Position numbers and translations under genes: made by a program
In this document: one piece after another, positions 26,403 to 34,138 of the stretch
Numbering within the stretch: the stretch's first letter is position 1
How the letters are laid out: every line of letters begins with the position of its first letter
The notes under the pieces: model-generated
The model's input: the letters and a program-made list of their open reading frames with translations, nothing else
Told to the model about the DNA's origin: nothing
Database searches by the model: none
From: Sphingomonadales bacterium 39-57-19
GTDB lineage: Bacteria > Pseudomonadota > Alphaproteobacteria > Sphingomonadales > Sphingomonadaceae
Assembly: GCA_002282385.1 (NCBI GenBank)
Contig: NCJG01000006.1
Location: 1-64,000 of the forward strand
Reading direction: 5' to 3'
Length of the DNA: 64,000 bases

Positions 26403-27512
26403 CTATTGCACCTCAACCTTTGCAAGGCGCGGCGACAGCAAATGGATGGCCGCAACCGCAAGGAAATACACCGTGGTGCACATCGCAAAGATGATGGTGT
26501 AATTGCCCTGGGTCGCGTCCAGAACCAAGCCCGTCGACTTCGCCATAATCATGCCGCCAATACCGCCGGCAAACCCGCCAAGACCAATCACGCTGCCCTT
26601 GCGCGCGAAATTCGGTGTCCGTCCCTGTTGAATAAGCCGTGATGACAACCATCCGCCTGCAATGCTGCCGACATCGGACAGAAGATACATCAGGATCATC
26701 GGCAACAGCACGATCTTCAGGTCGACGTTATAGGTCGTGCTGAAATATTTGGGCAGCCAGAACAGCATGAGGAACCAAACCGGGTCGGTTAGAAACTTGG
26801 CGCTGGCAAAAGCCCATGCTTCGCGCTTGCGGACGATCCGGCTCCAGCCGATTTTTTCGATTTTTTCGGGCGGATCATGTTCAATCCATTTGAGCTCGCC
26901 TTCGCTGACTTTACCGCTTTCGCGCGGGTTGCTGTAAAGCCATAGCCAAAGCCCAAGCAGCACAACTCCGAAGGCGCCGGAGTAAATAAATGTCTCGCGC
27001 CAGCCAAGGTCAAGCGCCTGCATAAACAGCGACAAGGTCGGCGCGGTTAGGATGACACCAACTGTTGTCCCCGAATTGACCCAGCCAATGGCATATGCGC
27101 GTTCTTTTTGCGGGAACCATTCGCTGCTCGAACGCACGACGGCCGGGAAGTGACCTGCCTCACCAACGCCCAACACAGCGCGGGCGGCCATGAATGATGC
27201 CACCGAACCGCCAAAGCCATGGGCGACATGCCCTATCGTCCAGATCGTTATGGCAATCGAATACCCAATTTTCGGGCCAAACCGGTCGATGACATAGCCC
27301 ATGAACAAAAATCCAAGCGCATATGCCGCCTGAAATGCGGTGACGATATTTCCGTAATCGTCCTCATTCCATTTTAATTCGGTTTGAAGCGTGGGGGCGA
27401 GCAGCCCGAGCATCGTGCGGTCAATATAATTGACCGTCGTTGCGAAGAATAAGAGGGCGATGATGGCCCAGCGATATCGGCCAGTCCGTTCCGGAATTGC
27501 AGCTGTCTCCAT
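26403..27512 (-). CDS. MFS transporter, hexuronate (ExuT-like) type, with internal deletion
   Basis: The first 300 residues follow the anion:cation symporter family closely (RYRWAIIALLFFATTVNYID, then RFGPKIGY and GVGEAGHFPAVVRSSSEWFP). Length is 369 aa, where relatives have about 420-430. The gap is precise: after NFARK (303-305) the sequence jumps to GSVIGLGGFAGGIGG (306-320). In E. coli ExuT about 55-60 residues, including two membrane helices and the DxFGR-type loop, lie between the equivalent points. The frame is kept, so a protein is made, but it probably has ten rather than twelve helices. It would import the sugar acid for the flanking enzymes; whether it still works is open. Confidence 0.8.
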   Translation of the reverse strand: METAAIPERTGRYRWAIIALLFFATTVNYIDRTMLGLLAPTLQTELKWNEDDYGNIVTAFQAAYALGFLFMGYVIDRFGPKIGYSIAITIWTIGHVAHGFGGSVASFMAARAVLGVGEAGHFPAVVRSSSEWFPQKERAYAIGWVNSGTTVGVILTAPTLSLFMQALDLGWRETFIYSGAFGVVLLGLWLWLYSNPRESGKVSEGELKWIEHDPPEKIEKIGWSRIVRKREAWAFASAKFLTDPVWFLMLFWLPKYFSTTYNVDLKIVLLPMILMYLLSDVGSIAGGWLSSRLIQQGRTPNFARKGSVIGLGGFAGGIGGMIMAKSTGLVLDATQGNYTIIFAMCTTVYFLAVAAIHLLSPRLAKVEVQ

Positions 27513-27535
27513 AAATCATCCTCTCATAGATGTAT

Positions 27536-28324
27536 TCAGACGATTGGCGCGGCCTCTATTGTGCAGCTTACCAACAATGATGTGTCAAAAAATGCCTGTA
27601 CCGATTGTCCGGGCGTAACCTGATGCACGCCGGTCACGGCGCCCGACGAAATCCATGTTCCCGCTTTGATGGCGATGCCGCGTTCACCCAAATTGTTGAG
27701 CAGGAAGCGCACGGAGCCGAGCGGGCCATCGGGGAAACTGTTGGCCGAGCCGCTTCCGGCGACGGTGCCATCAATTTCCAACCGAACGACCCAGTCGGCA
27801 AAGTTGCTGTTCTGCCAGTCGGGTATCGCTTGGCCAATGATCAAACCGTTATTGTTGCCGAAATCCGAAACGGTCACGGCTGGTCCCAGCTCATTGATGG
27901 TGGGCAATGGCGAGCTTGCAATTTCGATGCCGACATGAACCGCCTCGATCTGGCGTTCGGCGTCTTCCAGCGTGTAATCCTGCTTGCCAAGCGGCAGGTC
28001 GGAGCCGATCTTGATAAGAAACTCGGCCTCGGCTGCGCCAAATCCGCCGGTGAATATGTTGCCAGACGCCACCGCATCTGCGGACAAAGTGTGCGAGGTA
28101 AAGATAGGCCCGGCCAGACGGTTCGCGCCAAATTTTTCAGATAGCGGCGGGAAAATCCGCCCGACTTTCCATCCGATTACGGACTGGCCGGTCGCATGAA
28201 TTGCTGCGTCCTGAACCGCATAAGCAGCCGACAAGCTTTCCGGTATGGGGCCCGGATATTCCGGCAGATGACGGCCGTGACGCCGCGCTGCAACAAATTG
28301 GTTGGCAATATTCGTTGCTATCAT
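27536..28324 (-). CDS. 2-keto-4-pentenoate hydratase / fumarylacetoacetate hydrolase-like protein
   Basis: The start MIATNIANQF at 28324 is chosen; an upstream extension of the frame runs through the promoter region and is not protein-like. Residues 20-262 fit the MhpD-type fold: AYAVQDAAI near 37, VIGWKVG near 50, AAEAEFLIKIG near 100 (acidic metal ligands) and the GPLGSVRFLLNNL helix near 205. Family members hydrate, isomerise or decarboxylate short 2-keto acids using a divalent metal. As first gene of the operon with the MFS carrier and altronate dehydratase, it probably acts on a keto-deoxy sugar acid, which is inference. Confidence 0.75.
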   Translation of the reverse strand: MIATNIANQFVAARRHGRHLPEYPGPIPESLSAAYAVQDAAIHATGQSVIGWKVGRIFPPLSEKFGANRLAGPIFTSHTLSADAVASGNIFTGGFGAAEAEFLIKIGSDLPLGKQDYTLEDAERQIEAVHVGIEIASSPLPTINELGPAVTVSDFGNNNGLIIGQAIPDWQNSNFADWVVRLEIDGTVAGSGSANSFPDGPLGSVRFLLNNLGERGIAIKAGTWISSGAVTGVHQVTPGQSVQAFFDTSLLVSCTIEAAPIV

Positions 28325-28337
28325 TGGCGATCGTTTG

Positions 28338-28354
28338 CGCAGATATAATCTGCG
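28338..28354. promoter_or_regulatory. 17-bp perfect inverted repeat before the hydratase gene
   Basis: CGCAGATATAATCTGCG has seven-base arms around ATA and lies 14 bases upstream of the hydratase start. It may be an operator or form a hairpin in the leader of the sugar-acid operon. Confidence 0.4.
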
Positions 28355-28390
28355 TCCCTCATTGAAAATTCCGTTATGGTGGTTGTTATG

Positions 28391-28412
28391 GGAAACCGGT
28401 GTCATTTGCAAG
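28391..28412. promoter_or_regulatory. Candidate LacI-family operator, copy 1
   Basis: A 22-base element with core AACCGGTGTCAT followed after one base by TGCAAG lies between the divergent hydratase and lacI genes. A second copy, inverted, lies just past lacI and matches at 20 of 22 positions. ACCGGT-centred sites are common for LacI-type sugar regulators in this group of bacteria. Confidence 0.6.
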
Positions 28413-28476
28413 GATGCGCCAGATGTTGTTCGCAACTTTTGCTGTATCGATATGCAATTCTTGCTATGCAGTCTAT

Positions 28477-29529
28477 ATGAAGAGCGTCCCAAAACCTCGG
28501 AACAAGGCGGCGGCAAAGCCGACGATCAATGATATCGCACGGCTTGCCGGGGTGTCAAAAAAGACCGTTAGCCGCGTCATAAACCGCTCTGGCTCCTTGC
28601 ATGATGATACGCGGGAAAAAATTGAGGCGGTTATTCGTGAGACGGGATATGTCCCCAATCCACAGGCGCGTGCGCTGGCGTTGGGCCGCAATTTCCTGAT
28701 TGGCCTTGTCCACGACAACCCGAATGCGCAGATGATACTCAATATGCAGCAAGGCATATTGGAGGCGCTGCGTGACACCGACTTTGAGCTGGTCGTGCGT
28801 CCGGTGGACAGGAGTTCGCCAGACATGCTTGACGATGTGCGCAGCTTTTTGGTGCGACAGCGGCTGTATGGCGTCGTTTTATTGCCGCCTATTTCGGAAA
28901 TAGATGCCCTCGCGCGCCTGTGTGAAGAGGTGAACTGCAAATATGTGCGCATGGGATCGTCTGTGTTGGATGATCCTGATCATATGGTGGCGTCCAATGA
29001 CAGGGATGCGGTGATTGAGGCGACTCGCCACCTGATCGCGCAGGGACACCGCCGCATTGGTCTGATTTCCGGGCCGCATGGTTTTAACTCGGCGCAAGTA
29101 CGGCGCGACGGGTTTGAATTCGCATTGGCCGAAGCGGGTATAAAGCTACCCCGCAGCCTGATCGCGGATGGTCAATATACGTTCGAATCGGGCATTGCTG
29201 CGGCTGAAAGCCTGTTTGATTTGCAGCCGCGGCCGACGGCGATTTTTGCGTGCAACGACGAAATGGCCGCGGGCGTCCTGTTCGCGGCGCGGTCACGCGG
29301 TATCGCTGTGCCGGAAGAATTATCGATCATCGGATTCGATGACACGCCCATTGCCGCACGGGTTTGGCCGCCGCTGACAACGGTGCGTTGGCCCATTGTT
29401 GCTATGGGGCGGTCGGCAGCGCTTAAGATCATCGGCGATGCGACATCGGTCTCGCCAGAGGATCAAGAGCCATCGACCTTCGTGTCGACGCTGGTACGGC
29501 GCGGTTCGGTCGCTCCGCCGATGAAATGA
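28477..29529 (+). CDS. LacI-family transcriptional regulator (350 aa)
   Basis: The start at 28477 (MKSVPKPRN) puts the DNA-binding domain near the N-terminus; an upstream extension is not LacI-like. The helix-turn-helix (TINDIARLAGVSKKTVSRVI, residues 16-35) and hinge helix (PNPQARALALGR, about 60-72) are clear. The ligand-binding domain follows with typical segments: GHRRIGLISGP, AIFACNDEMAAGVL and LSIIGFDDTPIA. It is divergent from the hydratase-MFS-dehydratase operon and is its probable repressor, responding to a sugar acid or its keto derivative. Matching 22-base elements flank the gene on both sides. Confidence 0.9.
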   Translation: MKSVPKPRNKAAAKPTINDIARLAGVSKKTVSRVINRSGSLHDDTREKIEAVIRETGYVPNPQARALALGRNFLIGLVHDNPNAQMILNMQQGILEALRDTDFELVVRPVDRSSPDMLDDVRSFLVRQRLYGVVLLPPISEIDALARLCEEVNCKYVRMGSSVLDDPDHMVASNDRDAVIEATRHLIAQGHRRIGLISGPHGFNSAQVRRDGFEFALAEAGIKLPRSLIADGQYTFESGIAAAESLFDLQPRPTAIFACNDEMAAGVLFAARSRGIAVPEELSIIGFDDTPIAARVWPPLTTVRWPIVAMGRSAALKIIGDATSVSPEDQEPSTFVSTLVRRGSVAPPMK

Positions 29530-29539
29530 CGATATTGCA

Positions 29540-29561
29540 CTTGCAGATGACACCGGTTACC
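29540..29561. promoter_or_regulatory. Candidate LacI-family operator, copy 2 (inverted)
   Basis: On the minus strand this reads with the same core AACCGGTGTCAT and TGCAAG as copy 1. It starts 11 bases after the lacI stop and 40 bases before the IS3-family element, with no intact target gene downstream. Confidence 0.6.
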
Positions 29562-29600
29562 TTCATTGCAGTGTTCCCCGTCAGCATTCAATAGACAGAT

Positions 29601-29631
29601 TGGCTGCATAAAATAGGAGAGTGTTTTGGGT
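29601..29631 (+). repeat. Left terminal inverted repeat of the IS3-family element
   Basis: Matches the right end at 24 of 31 positions; the best block is GAGTGTTT at 29619-29626. Confidence 0.75.
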
Positions 29632-29658
29632 TCATCGTAGTGACTGTAAGGAACGAAG

Positions 29659-30027
29659 ATGAACACGAAACACTCAAAGCCGTCCGCGCAAGCGGTTGTA
29701 AAAGACATCCGCCGTGCCACGCGCAAGCAATATGGCGCGGAGGAGAAGATCAGGATCGTGCTGGAAGGCCTGCGCGGGGAAGATAGCATTGCTGAGCTAT
29801 GCCGCCGTGAAGGCATTGCACAGGGCGTGTATTACAAATGGTCAAAGGACTTCATGGAGGCTGGCAAGCGCCGGTTGGCAGGGGACACGTCGCGCGCCGC
29901 GAACACCGACGAAGTGCGCGATCTGCGTCGTGAGGCGCGGGATCTGAAAGAAGTTGTGGCTGAGCAGATGCTCGAGATGCGGCTGCTTAAAAAAAGCATG
30001 ATCGCGGATGGGGGAGACGACGAATGA
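29659..30027 (+). CDS. IS3-family transposase OrfA (122 aa)
   Basis: Small DNA-binding partner of the transposase. A helix-turn-helix is visible at about residues 25-65 (YGAEEKIRIVLEGLRGEDSI then ELCRREGIAQGVYYKW), followed by a leucine-rich coiled region (about 85-115) used for dimerisation. Its TGA overlaps the OrfB ATG by four bases. A run of seven A at 29989-29995 sits near the 3' end, where a backward slip would enter the OrfB frame. Confidence 0.9.
   Translation: MNTKHSKPSAQAVVKDIRRATRKQYGAEEKIRIVLEGLRGEDSIAELCRREGIAQGVYYKWSKDFMEAGKRRLAGDTSRAANTDEVRDLRREARDLKEVVAEQMLEMRLLKKSMIADGGDDE
29989..29995 (+). other. A7 slippery run, possible -1 frameshift site
   Basis: Seven A's read as AAA AAA A in the OrfA frame. 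The -1 frame is open from here through the OrfB start, so a fused OrfAB transposase could be made as in other IS3 elements. The base before the run is T, so pairing after a tandem slip would be imperfect. Confidence 0.4.
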
Positions 30028-31004
30028 GGGATCCTGCCTCTGAAAAGCTCGAGATCATCCGTATTGTCGAGCGGTCCCATCTTCCTGCCAAGCAGACATT
30101 GGATAGGCTGGGCATCGCCCGGCCTACCTTTTACCGCTGGTATGATCTGTATCTGCGCTTTGGCGAAGATGCGCTGGCAGACCGGCGGCCTGGACCTAGG
30201 CGAGGCTGGAACCGTATCCCTGACAAGGTGCGCGGCGATATCCTTGATATGGCGCTTGAACGCACCGACCTATCGCCCAGAGAGCTTGCGGTGACGTTCA
30301 CCGATGAACAGCGCTACTTCGTCTCGGAAGCCAGCGTTTACAGGCTATTGAAGGCGCATGACCTAATTACCAGTCCCAACTTCATCGTGATGAAGGCCGC
30401 CAGTGAGTTCAAGGACAAGACAACCGCAATCAACCAGCTGTGGCAGACCGACTTTACCTATCTCAAGATCATAGGCTGGGGCTGGTATTACCTGTCCACA
30501 ATCCTCGACGATTACTCCCGCTACATCATCAGTTGGAAACTGTGTACGACAATGCGGGCCGAGGATGTAACCGACACACTGGAACTGGCATTAGAGGCTT
30601 CGGGCTGCGATCAGGTGCATGTGTTGCATAAACCTCGGCTGCTGTCCGACAATGGCCCCAGCTATGTCGCAGGCGAACTGGCTGACTATCTGGCAGATAA
30701 GAAGATGCGGCATGTTCGCGGTGCACCGTTCCACCCGCAAACGCAGGGAAAGATCGAGCGCTGGCACCAGACCCTGAAAAACCGCATCCTGCTGGAGAAC
30801 TACTATCTACCCGGCGATCTCGAAGCCCAGATCGAGGCGTTCGTCGAACATTACAACCATCAGCGCTACCATGAGAGCCTGAAAAACGTCACGCCCGCCG
30901 ACGCCTACTTCGGCAGGGCACAGGCCATCATCAAACAGCGAGAAAGGATCAAACGCAAAACGATCGAACAAAGGCGCTTGCATCACCGCAAGATCGCCGC
31001 ATAA
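30024..31004 (+). CDS. IS3-family transposase OrfB, DDE integrase domain (326 aa)
   Basis: An N-terminal helix-turn-helix (residues about 15-55) precedes the retroviral-type integrase core. The DDE triad is visible as Asp in WQTDFTYLKI, Asp in LLSDNGPSYVAG and Glu in HPQTQGKIERWHQ, with the expected 35-residue spacing between the last two. The C-terminus (HYNHQRYHESLKNVTPADAY) is typical. Full length, no disruption. Confidence 0.93.
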   Translation: MRDPASEKLEIIRIVERSHLPAKQTLDRLGIARPTFYRWYDLYLRFGEDALADRRPGPRRGWNRIPDKVRGDILDMALERTDLSPRELAVTFTDEQRYFVSEASVYRLLKAHDLITSPNFIVMKAASEFKDKTTAINQLWQTDFTYLKIIGWGWYYLSTILDDYSRYIISWKLCTTMRAEDVTDTLELALEASGCDQVHVLHKPRLLSDNGPSYVAGELADYLADKKMRHVRGAPFHPQTQGKIERWHQTLKNRILLENYYLPGDLEAQIEAFVEHYNHQRYHESLKNVTPADAYFGRAQAIIKQRERIKRKTIEQRRLHHRKIAA

Positions 31005-31021
31005 TATCAACCAACCGAATG

Positions 31022-31052
31022 AGCCTAAACACTCGCCTGTTTTAAGCCGACA
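31022..31052 (-). repeat. Right terminal inverted repeat of the IS3-family element
   Basis: Inverted partner of 29601-29631; ends in CA on the plus strand. Confidence 0.75.
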
Positions 31053-31175
31053 TATGTCTCAAATTATCTGACGACGGACAGACACGGCTTTGGCTTGCGA
31101 AAGGCCATAGGCAAGCCCGTGGAGGCTTGGCCTGACCTTTTCCTGGGCTTTGCCCGATCACAAGGGTTTTAGGCG

Positions 31176-32174
31176 CTAGCTGACGCCCAATACGCGTTGC
31201 AGAAGCCACATGACGGCGATGGTGCCGATGGCATAAGCGCTTAGGCGCTGAAACCGTGCAGCATAAAGCGCATTGATCCGCCGGAGCAGGGACAGGACGA
31301 GCAACGCCGCGCAAACGATAAGGATTTGGCCCGCTTCGACGCCCAGGTTGAACGTCAGCAACGCCATGGGGACTTCACCTTGCGGCAGTCCGATCTCGGC
31401 CAGTGCACCGGCAAAGCCAAAGCCATGCAGCAATCCAAAGAGAAACGCGACAACCCATGGAATGCGTTCCGAAAGGCGCTGGGCGCTGGGGTCGCGTTTA
31501 ACAACCTCGACGGCCAAAAATACGATGGACAACGCAATCGCTGCCTCAACCGGCGGCCCCGGAACGCTGATCAACTCAAGCGTTGTTGCCACCAATGTCA
31601 ACGAATGCGCGACTGTGAAGGCGGTGACGGTTCCGGCCACACGCCAAGCACCATTGAGCAGCAGCACGAGGCACAGCACGAACAAAAGATGGTCATAACC
31701 CATCAGGATATGTTCAACGCCTGTGATGAAATATGTGCGGGCAACCTGCCACCTGTCCGGCCGTTGCGCTATCGTCGCTTGCGGGTTGGACGGCGTAAGC
31801 CGCGCAGCCTGCGTCGCGCCGCGTGCAGACTGATAACGCAGCAGCGCGTCAGCGGCCATATTCTCCATACCGTCCAGACGGACTGCGCGGCCCGCCAACG
31901 GCGTTTTGCAATTGATAGCCCATCGCACCAAAAGTGCCGCGCCGTCGACGCTGCGTTCGGGGGGTGTCGAAACACAATCGTTCGGAAATGTGGGTGTTAC
32001 CCCCGTTGCGAGACCCGGCTTGATGGGTGCTTTCCACGTGACATCATATTGGTGCGCATTCGGCGCGTTACCAACCCGCTCGCGCAATTCCAAATAGCCG
32101 GGTTCCAAATCATCGGCCTGTGCGGGCGAGAGGCCGGCCGCAAGCATGATCAAAAGAAGCAGTCGGAATATCAT
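31176..32174 (-). CDS. HupE/UreJ-family membrane protein
   Basis: A signal peptide (about residues 1-20, ending AQADD) precedes a poorly conserved periplasmic domain (about 21-145). The C-terminal half has six or seven membrane helices with the family's histidine motifs: GVEHILMGYDHLLFVL near 152-167, TVAHSLTL near 186 and LFGLLHGFGFAGAL near 242-255. Relatives are linked to nickel or cobalt transport, but many, like this one, have no metalloenzyme nearby, so the ion is unknown. Its ATG overlaps the stop of the PpiC-type gene by four bases. It ends the gltX-to-hupE gene run; the 123 bases between it and the IS hold no gene. Confidence 0.85.
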   Translation of the reverse strand: MIFRLLLLIMLAAGLSPAQADDLEPGYLELRERVGNAPNAHQYDVTWKAPIKPGLATGVTPTFPNDCVSTPPERSVDGAALLVRWAINCKTPLAGRAVRLDGMENMAADALLRYQSARGATQAARLTPSNPQATIAQRPDRWQVARTYFITGVEHILMGYDHLLFVLCLVLLLNGAWRVAGTVTAFTVAHSLTLVATTLELISVPGPPVEAAIALSIVFLAVEVVKRDPSAQRLSERIPWVVAFLFGLLHGFGFAGALAEIGLPQGEVPMALLTFNLGVEAGQILIVCAALLVLSLLRRINALYAARFQRLSAYAIGTIAVMWLLQRVLGVS

Positions 32175-32968
32175 GGCTTGGCAATGCGAATGTCATATCC
32201 GTCAAGCAACGCCTGATATGCGGCGGCTTCACGCTTGCTTTGGGTCTCGGCGCGCCAGTCGTTCGATACGCGCTGCCGGACAGCTGACAAGGCTGGCGTC
32301 CCTGCTGCAACAACATTGCGGACGCGGACGGCGTGCCAGCCAAAGCCTGAACGCACCGGACCAGACCATTTTCCTTGCGGGGCATTGCGCAGATTATTGG
32401 CAAAATCATCGCCGAATTGCCGCGATACGCTGTCCCACTCGGCGTCTTCCATGCTTTGGGGAACGCTCAATCCTTGCGCGGGCGGTGTTTTTCCCTGGAG
32501 CATCGCCCGCATAGAATCTTGCGCCACATTTTCATCTTCGCCCAAAAACTGCTGGTCAAAACTGAACGCGGGTTGCGCAGCATAAAGGGATTTTTTGGTG
32601 TCGTAATAACGTTGGAGTTCGGTATCGGTCGGTTCCATATTCTGGATTTCAGCGGTCGCTAGAAACTCCATTTTGGCGCGCAAACGACGTCGGATAATCG
32701 GGTCGTCCACGTCAAGTCCAAGCCGCATAGCCTCGCGAACGTACACTTCTTCTTTGATGTAATCGCGGATCAGGCTGTCGAGTTGCTGCGCGCTCGGCGG
32801 GCGCTGCCACGTCTGTTCCCATTGGGATGCAAGCCGCGCGACTTCCTCTTCGTTGATCGTAATGCTTCGGTCCAGACTGTCGGAGGAGCCGAACTGGGTC
32901 ATCAGCACGAACAGCACTGAACCGGCGGCCAAAAAATGTACCAGCGGCTCTCGAATGAAACGGCGCAC
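32171..32968 (-). CDS. PpiC-type (parvulin) peptidyl-prolyl isomerase, membrane-anchored
   Basis: One N-terminal membrane helix (about residues 9-26) anchors a periplasmic protein. The SurA-like helical region (about 38-115; INEEEVARLASQWEQTWQRP) precedes a weakly conserved parvulin domain (about 130-240; FSFDQQFL..., then GPVRSGFGWHAVRV). It may help fold envelope proteins. Pairing with a HupE-family gene, as here by an ATGA overlap, suggests it serves that membrane protein. It begins 12 bases after galK. Confidence 0.75.
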   Translation of the reverse strand: MRRFIREPLVHFLAAGSVLFVLMTQFGSSDSLDRSITINEEEVARLASQWEQTWQRPPSAQQLDSLIRDYIKEEVYVREAMRLGLDVDDPIIRRRLRAKMEFLATAEIQNMEPTDTELQRYYDTKKSLYAAQPAFSFDQQFLGEDENVAQDSMRAMLQGKTPPAQGLSVPQSMEDAEWDSVSRQFGDDFANNLRNAPQGKWSGPVRSGFGWHAVRVRNVVAAGTPALSAVRQRVSNDWRAETQSKREAAAYQALLDGYDIRIAKP

Positions 32969-32980
32969 CTTAAATATCCT

Positions 32981-34138
32981 TCATAAAATAGCGACCCCCG
33001 GACCTGGGCGTTCAACCATGATCAGTGGCGATTCGCCTTCCGGCGTTTTATACGCGGCAGAAATAGCTGCACGGACTTTATCGACGCGGGCCGCCGGCAT
33101 GACGGCGACACAGGCGCCACCAAATCCGCCACCCGTCATCCGTGCGCCGCCCATGGGACCAATCGCGTGTTGCAACAGCGCGACCAGTTCATCAATGGCC
33201 GGAACGGTAATCTCGAAATCGTCGCGCATCGATGCATGGCTTTGCGCCATCAGCACCCCAAGCGTGGTCAGGTCGTTTCTTGCAAGCGCGTCCGCTGCAT
33301 CCAACGTCCTTTGGTTCTCAGTAATCACATGGCGTGCCCGTGACGTCGTGACGTCATCAAGCCCCGCCGCCGCAAGCATATCGAGGTTCGCATCGCGCAG
33401 TGCGGCGACACCAATCGCTTTGGCGGCTGCCTCACATTGGCGGCGGCGTTCGTTATAGTGCCCGTCGACCAGCCCACGTGTGACGCCGGAATGCACAATC
33501 ATAATCGCAACGTCTTCGGGCACCGGTGCATCGGTCAGGGCAAGGCTTCGGCAGTCGATCAAGAGCGCATGGCCGGCTTTGCCTTGGGCGGAAATGAGCT
33601 GGTCCATGATGCCGCATTTGGCGCCCACAAAATCGCATTCCGCAATTTGCGCGATTTGCGCGAGGCGGCTGTGGTCAATCTCGATATTGGCTAAGGCGAG
33701 CATCGCTTTGCCGACAGCGACCTCAAGCGAGGCTGATGACGATAGGCCAGCGCCTTTGGGCACATTGCCTGCGATGGCAATGTTCGCGCCGGTAAGTGTG
33801 TGCTCCGCATTTTGCAGCGCCATGATCATGCCGCGGACATAATCGGCCCATGGCTGGTCCGCATTGCGTTCGATGGGTTGTCTGAGGTCGAACGCGTCCA
33901 ATGCGTTGTCAAAGTCCACAGCAACGATATGCACAGCATTGTCGTCACGCCGGCTGGCGGCAACCATCGTCGATGGGCCAATGGCGCAGGGCAGGACAAA
34001 CCCGTCATTATAGTCGGTATGCTCGCCGATCAGGTTCACCCGTCCAGGCGCGCGGGCCACCAGATCAGGCGCTGACCCAAATCGTTGGGCAAAGGCCGCA
34101 CTGACCGTGTCATATAGCGCCTTGTCGAGCGGCGTCAT
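32981..34138 (-). CDS. galK: Galactokinase
   Basis: GHMP-family kinase that phosphorylates alpha-D-galactose at C1 with ATP, second step of the Leloir pathway. The substrate signature RAPGRVNLIGEHTDYNDG lies at residues 29-46, the phosphate-binding loop PKGAGLSSSASLE follows near 125-137, the catalytic Asp is in CGIMDQL and the third motif is MTGGGFGGACVAV near 335. Length (385 aa) is normal. Its ATG overlaps the galT stop by four bases. No galE or galM is seen in the window. Confidence 0.95.
   Translation of the reverse strand: MTPLDKALYDTVSAAFAQRFGSAPDLVARAPGRVNLIGEHTDYNDGFVLPCAIGPSTMVAASRRDDNAVHIVAVDFDNALDAFDLRQPIERNADQPWADYVRGMIMALQNAEHTLTGANIAIAGNVPKGAGLSSSASLEVAVGKAMLALANIEIDHSRLAQIAQIAECDFVGAKCGIMDQLISAQGKAGHALLIDCRSLALTDAPVPEDVAIMIVHSGVTRGLVDGHYNERRRQCEAAAKAIGVAALRDANLDMLAAAGLDDVTTSRARHVITENQRTLDAADALARNDLTTLGVLMAQSHASMRDDFEITVPAIDELVALLQHAIGPMGGARMTGGGFGGACVAVMPAARVDKVRAAISAAYKTPEGESPLIMVERPGPGVAIL

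Larger units (their letters stand above)
29601..31052 (+). mobile_element. Complete IS3-family insertion sequence (about 1452 bp)
   Basis: The element has two overlapping transposase frames between imperfect terminal inverted repeats. The left end begins TGGCTGCATAAAATAGG at 29601; the right end, read inward from 31052, begins TGTCGGCTTAAAACAGG. The first 31 positions match at 24, and both tips start with TG as in most IS3 elements. Flanking triplets are GAT and TAT, so no exact target-site duplication is left. Both frames are intact and carry all catalytic residues, so the element could still be active. Confidence 0.85.

Noticed and set aside
29590..31060. Target-site duplication around the IS3-family element
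   Set aside because: The flanking triplets GAT and TAT differ, and no 3- or 4-base match is present.
31053..31175. Possible hairpin terminator or IS remnant between the IS3 element and hupE
   Set aside because: The AGGCAAGCC/GGCTTGGCCT pairing has a bulge and no T run, and no repeat end could be matched.
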